Below are positions 61,510 through 64,000 of a stretch of DNA of 64,000 nt, piece after piece; the first letter of the stretch is position 1, and every line of letters starts with the position of its first letter. Position numbers and translations under genes: made by a program. Origin of the DNA: an uncultured Bacteroidota bacterium (GTDB taxonomy: Bacteria > Bacteroidota > Bacteroidia > UKL13-3); contig CAIVZR010000034.1 of NCBI GenBank assembly GCA_903910445.1, positions 23,568 through 87,567 on the forward strand, written 5' to 3'. The notes beneath the pieces are model-generated. The model saw nothing but the letters and a program-made list of their open reading frames with translations, did not search any database and was not told the origin of the DNA.

Positions 61510-62790
61510 ATGCAATTTCAATCCTTAAACATTATTGAACCGATTCTTAAATCATTAAAAGAAGAAGGTTACACGACTCCCACGCCCATACAATCTCAAG
61601 CCATTCCAATTCTATTGAAAGGCATCGACCTCTTGGGTTGCGCCCAAACGGGCACCGGGAAAACAGCAGCTTTTGCTATTCCCATCCTACAACTACTTAC
61701 CGCTTCACATAATAACGAGAAAAAAAGAAAGATAAGAAGTCTTATTGTGACCCCAACCCGGGAACTCGCCATTCAAATTGAAGAGAGTTTCAAAAACTAC
61801 GGACGCTACACCAACCTTAAATGTGCGGTAATCTTCGGTGGTGTGGGACAAAAAGCCCAAACCGACGCACTCGATCGCGGCGTTGACATCTTAGTTGCCA
61901 CTCCTGGTCGCTTACTCGACCTCATGAATCAAGGGTTCATTACTCTAAAAGATATTGAATTCTTTGTACTTGATGAAGCCGATAGAATGCTTGATATGGG
62001 ATTCATTCACGATGTAAAAAAATTACTCGCGGTGCTTCCTAAAAAACGACAATCACTTTTCTTCTCGGCTACCATGCCACCCGAAATTGTGAAACTCGCC
62101 AATACCATCTTGCATAACCCTCAGAAGGTAGAAGTGACGCCTGTTTCATCTACTGCCGATACCATCAATCAATTCGTTTATTTCGTTGATAAGGGAAATA
62201 AAAATGCATTGCTAAACGAGTTATTGAAAGATCAAAATATTCGTACCGCCCTCGTCTTTACTCGTACTAAGCACGGTGCCGATAAGGTGGTGAAAGTATT
62301 ATTGAAGAACAATATCAAAGCCGAAGCGATTCACGGTAACAAAGCACAAAATGCACGTCAGCGTGCCTTGAATAATTTCAAGGACAAAACCACCCGAGTA
62401 TTGGTGGCTACCGATATAGCTGCTCGTGGTATCGATGTCGACGATTTACAATATGTGATTAATTTCGAGATGCCTAATATCTCTGAAACCTATGTACACC
62501 GTATCGGTCGTACAGGCAGGGCAGGAGCCAAAGGTACCGCGTTCTCTTTCTGTGATGCAGAAGAGAAGGAGTACTTAAGAGATATCGAGAAATTAATTTC
62601 CAAGAAGATTCCAGTGATTGATAATCATCCATTCCCATTGATGGATCATAATCCGGTGAAAGAGCCTAAGAAGCCTTTTCAACGCAATCCCAATCATCAG
62701 CGACCGAAGCCTACATCCGAACATAAGCCTGCGAATAAACCCAAAGCACCCGAAAACAAACCACAAAAAAAGTGGTACGGTGGCAGGTAA
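61510..62790 (+). CDS. DEAD-box RNA helicase (RhlE-like)
   Basis: The 426-residue protein has all core motifs in order: Q-motif [11 protein letters not shown], motif I AQTGTGKT, Ia PTRELAIQ, Ib [21 protein letters not shown], then [32 protein letters not shown] and [10 protein letters not shown]. The C-terminal 55 residues are a proline- and lysine-rich basic tail ending KKWYGGR, typical of RhlE-type helicases that bind structured RNA. It probably acts in ribosome assembly or cold adaptation. It is convergent with rimO and shares a terminator with it. Confidence 0.92.
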   Translation: MQFQSLNIIEPILKSLKEEGYTTPTPIQSQAIPILLKGIDLLGCAQTGTGKTAAFAIPILQLLTASHNNEKKRKIRSLIVTPTRELAIQIEESFKNYGRYTNLKCAVIFGGVGQKAQTDALDRGVDILVATPGRLLDLMNQGFITLKDIEFFVLDEADRMLDMGFIHDVKKLLAVLPKKRQSLFFSATMPPEIVKLANTILHNPQKVEVTPVSSTADTINQFVYFVDKGNKNALLNELLKDQNIRTALVFTRTKHGADKVVKVLLKNNIKAEAIHGNKAQNARQRALNNFKDKTTRVLVATDIAARGIDVDDLQYVINFEMPNISETYVHRIGRTGRAGAKGTAFSFCDAEEKEYLRDIEKLISKKIPVIDNHPFPLMDHNPVKEPKKPFQRNPNHQRPKPTSEHKPANKPKAPENKPQKKWYGGR

Positions 62791-62836
62791 GTAAATAAAA
62801 AATTCGGTTAAATTTTAGTCGATAAAAAAAACATAG

Positions 62837-62879
62837 CATCCCAGACGGTAAATTATAATACCTCTGGGATGTTTGTTTT
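62837..62879. terminator. Terminator between the helicase and rimO genes
   Basis: A 9-bp stem CATCCCAGA/TCTGGGATG (62837-62845 with 62863-62871) is followed by TTTGTTTTA on the plus strand and flanked by an A-rich run on the other side. It can therefore serve both convergent genes. Confidence 0.75.
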
Positions 62880-64000
62880 ATAAGGGCTTTACAATCTCTC
62901 CAATCAAATCAAATTCTGTGGCATCGGTAATTTTCACGGTGGTGAAATCACCAATTCTGGCAACATTGTTTAAGGTATTGATGAGTACTTCATTATCCAC
63001 CTCTGGCGAATCGTATTCGGTACGTCCTACATAATTTTCACCATCTACTTTATCAACCAGTACTTTGAAGGTCTTGCCAATTTTTTCCTGATTGAGGTCG
63101 GCAGAGATATCTTGCTGTAACTCCATCACCGCATCGGCTCTGGCTTGTTTCTCTTCTTGCGGGATGCTATCCTCCAAATCGTGCGCTGCAGTATTTTCTT
63201 CATGCGAATAAGTGAATACACCCAATCGATCGAAACGATTCTTGGCTACAAATTCTAAGAGCTCCTCCTGATCTTTTTCTGTTTCCCCTGGATGACCAAC
63301 GAGTAGAGTGGTGCGGAATCCAATATCGGGTACTTTATTGCGAATATCATCTACCAATTGCTGGGTGCGTTCCTTGGTAATGCCACGGCGCATGGTCTTC
63401 AACATATTGTTGGTGATATGTTGCAATGGCATATCAATATAATTGCAAATATTTTTGTACTCGCGCATCACATCCAGTGCCTGCATCGGGAATTGCGATG
63501 GGTAGGCATAATGCAAACGAATCCATTCTAAGCCGTCAATATTGGCGAGTCGTTTAAGCAATTCGGCGAGGGTACGTTCACCATTTAAATCGAGGCCGTA
63601 ATAGGTAGTATCCTGAGCAATCAACATGATTTCTTTGATACCATTTTTGACAAGTCCTTTTATTTCAAATTCAAGTTCTTCATACGATTTGCTCACATGC
63701 TTTCCTCTCATCAAAGGGATGGCACAGAAGGAGCATGGGCGATTACAGCCTTCCGAAATTTTCACATACGCATAATGTTTTGGGGTGGTTTGAAGGCGCT
63801 CTCCCAAGAGTTCACGTTTATAATCTGCTCCCACACTTTTTAATATTTCGGGTAGGTGATGGGTACCAAACCAGCCATCTACATTTTTTATTTCCTTATT
63901 TAGATCATACTGATAACGCTCGCTCAAACAGCCCATCACAATGAGTTTGTCGAGTTCCCCATTCTTGCGACGCTCGGCATAATCCAAAATGGTATTGATG
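62878..64000 (-). CDS. rimO: Ribosomal protein S12 methylthiotransferase RimO (5' end beyond window)
   Basis: The frame is open to the window edge; the codons before MDYAERRK read INTIL, matching the RimO/MiaB family, so the start and the N-terminal part of the MTTase domain are missing. Visible are GCLSERY (a cluster-binding cysteine), the radical SAM motif SEGCNRPCSFCAIPLMRG (C-x3-C-x2-C), PLQHI and LLVGHPGETEKDQEELLEF. A C-terminal TRAM domain begins near GKTFKVLVDKVDGENYVGR. ISEGCNRPCSFCAIP and the S12-specific TRAM favour RimO over MiaB. It methylthiolates an aspartate of S12. Confidence 0.92.
   Translation of the reverse strand, partial: INTILDYAERRKNGELDKLIVMGCLSERYQYDLNKEIKNVDGWFGTHHLPEILKSVGADYKRELLGERLQTTPKHYAYVKISEGCNRPCSFCAIPLMRGKHVSKSYEELEFEIKGLVKNGIKEIMLIAQDTTYYGLDLNGERTLAELLKRLANIDGLEWIRLHYAYPSQFPMQALDVMREYKNICNYIDMPLQHITNNMLKTMRRGITKERTQQLVDDIRNKVPDIGFRTTLLVGHPGETEKDQEELLEFVAKNRFDRLGVFTYSHEENTAAHDLEDSIPQEEKQARADAVMELQQDISADLNQEKIGKTFKVLVDKVDGENYVGRTEYDSPEVDNEVLINTLNNVARIGDFTTVKITDATEFDLIGEIVKPL

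Overview
The window looks like ordinary chromosome from a member of the Bacteroidota. The evidence is the -33 TTTG / -7 TAnnTTyG promoter signature upstream of many genes, the near absence of Shine-Dalgarno sequences even before ribosomal protein genes, a fused cbb3 oxidase ccoN-ccoO gene, a metallopeptidase with a C-terminal type IX secretion-like tail, and many SPII lipoproteins. The finer taxonomic position cannot be read from the sequence. The left end cuts an unidentified gene and the right end cuts rimO.

Layout: 0.5-3.3 kb holds an acyl-CoA carboxylase beta subunit and a FliB-like cysteine-cluster protein. 3.5-4.3 kb holds a decayed REP-associated (Y1) transposase and a perfect 46-bp palindrome. 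4.4-8.8 kb holds envelope proteins (a secreted VWA-like protein, two small lipoproteins, a fungalysin/thermolysin-like peptidase) and a RidA-family enzyme. 8.9-17.9 kb holds dnaA, a split 5'-nucleotidase, ffh, an Mrp/ApbC Fe-S carrier, a DUF58 protein, fmt and moxR. 17.9-24.2 kb holds three SurA/PpiC-type chaperone genes in one unit and an M2-type peptidase.

24.3-33.9 kb is a ten-gene cbb3 cytochrome oxidase unit on the minus strand. It runs from an Rrf2 Fe-S regulator and a UspA protein through ccoI, ccoS, ccoNO, ccoQ, ccoP, ccoG and ccoH to a SafE/TauE-like membrane protein. It covers structural subunits, copper delivery, assembly and probable control. 34.4-41.3 kb holds clpC, small enzymes, two dehydrogenases, a frameshifted CPBP gene and a DUF5995 gene. 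41.5-46.0 kb is the str group (rpsL-rpsG-fusA, closed by a terminator), then rpsJ-rplC, also closed by a terminator; the rest of the S10 operon is absent. 46.1-55 kb holds a TerB-like protein, glutathione peroxidase and nuoHIJKLMN behind its own promoter, with nuoA-G absent. 55-64 kb holds an aminotransferase, a hairpin-repeat region, two small beta-rich envelope proteins with a di-heme cytochrome c peroxidase, an SH3-like protein flanked by direct repeats, a DEAD-box helicase and rimO. RimO modifies ribosomal protein S12, which is encoded by rpsL in this same window.

Most of the window is housekeeping. The strongest unexplained structure is in the non-coding DNA at 56.5-57.4 kb and 60.1-61.3 kb. 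These are families of short hairpins whose stems change by compensatory substitutions, arranged as tandem and inverted copies. They may be REP-like elements of the kind mobilised by the transposase family whose remnant lies at 3.6-4.1 kb; that link is inference. I found no CRISPR array, tRNA, rRNA, prophage or intact insertion sequence.
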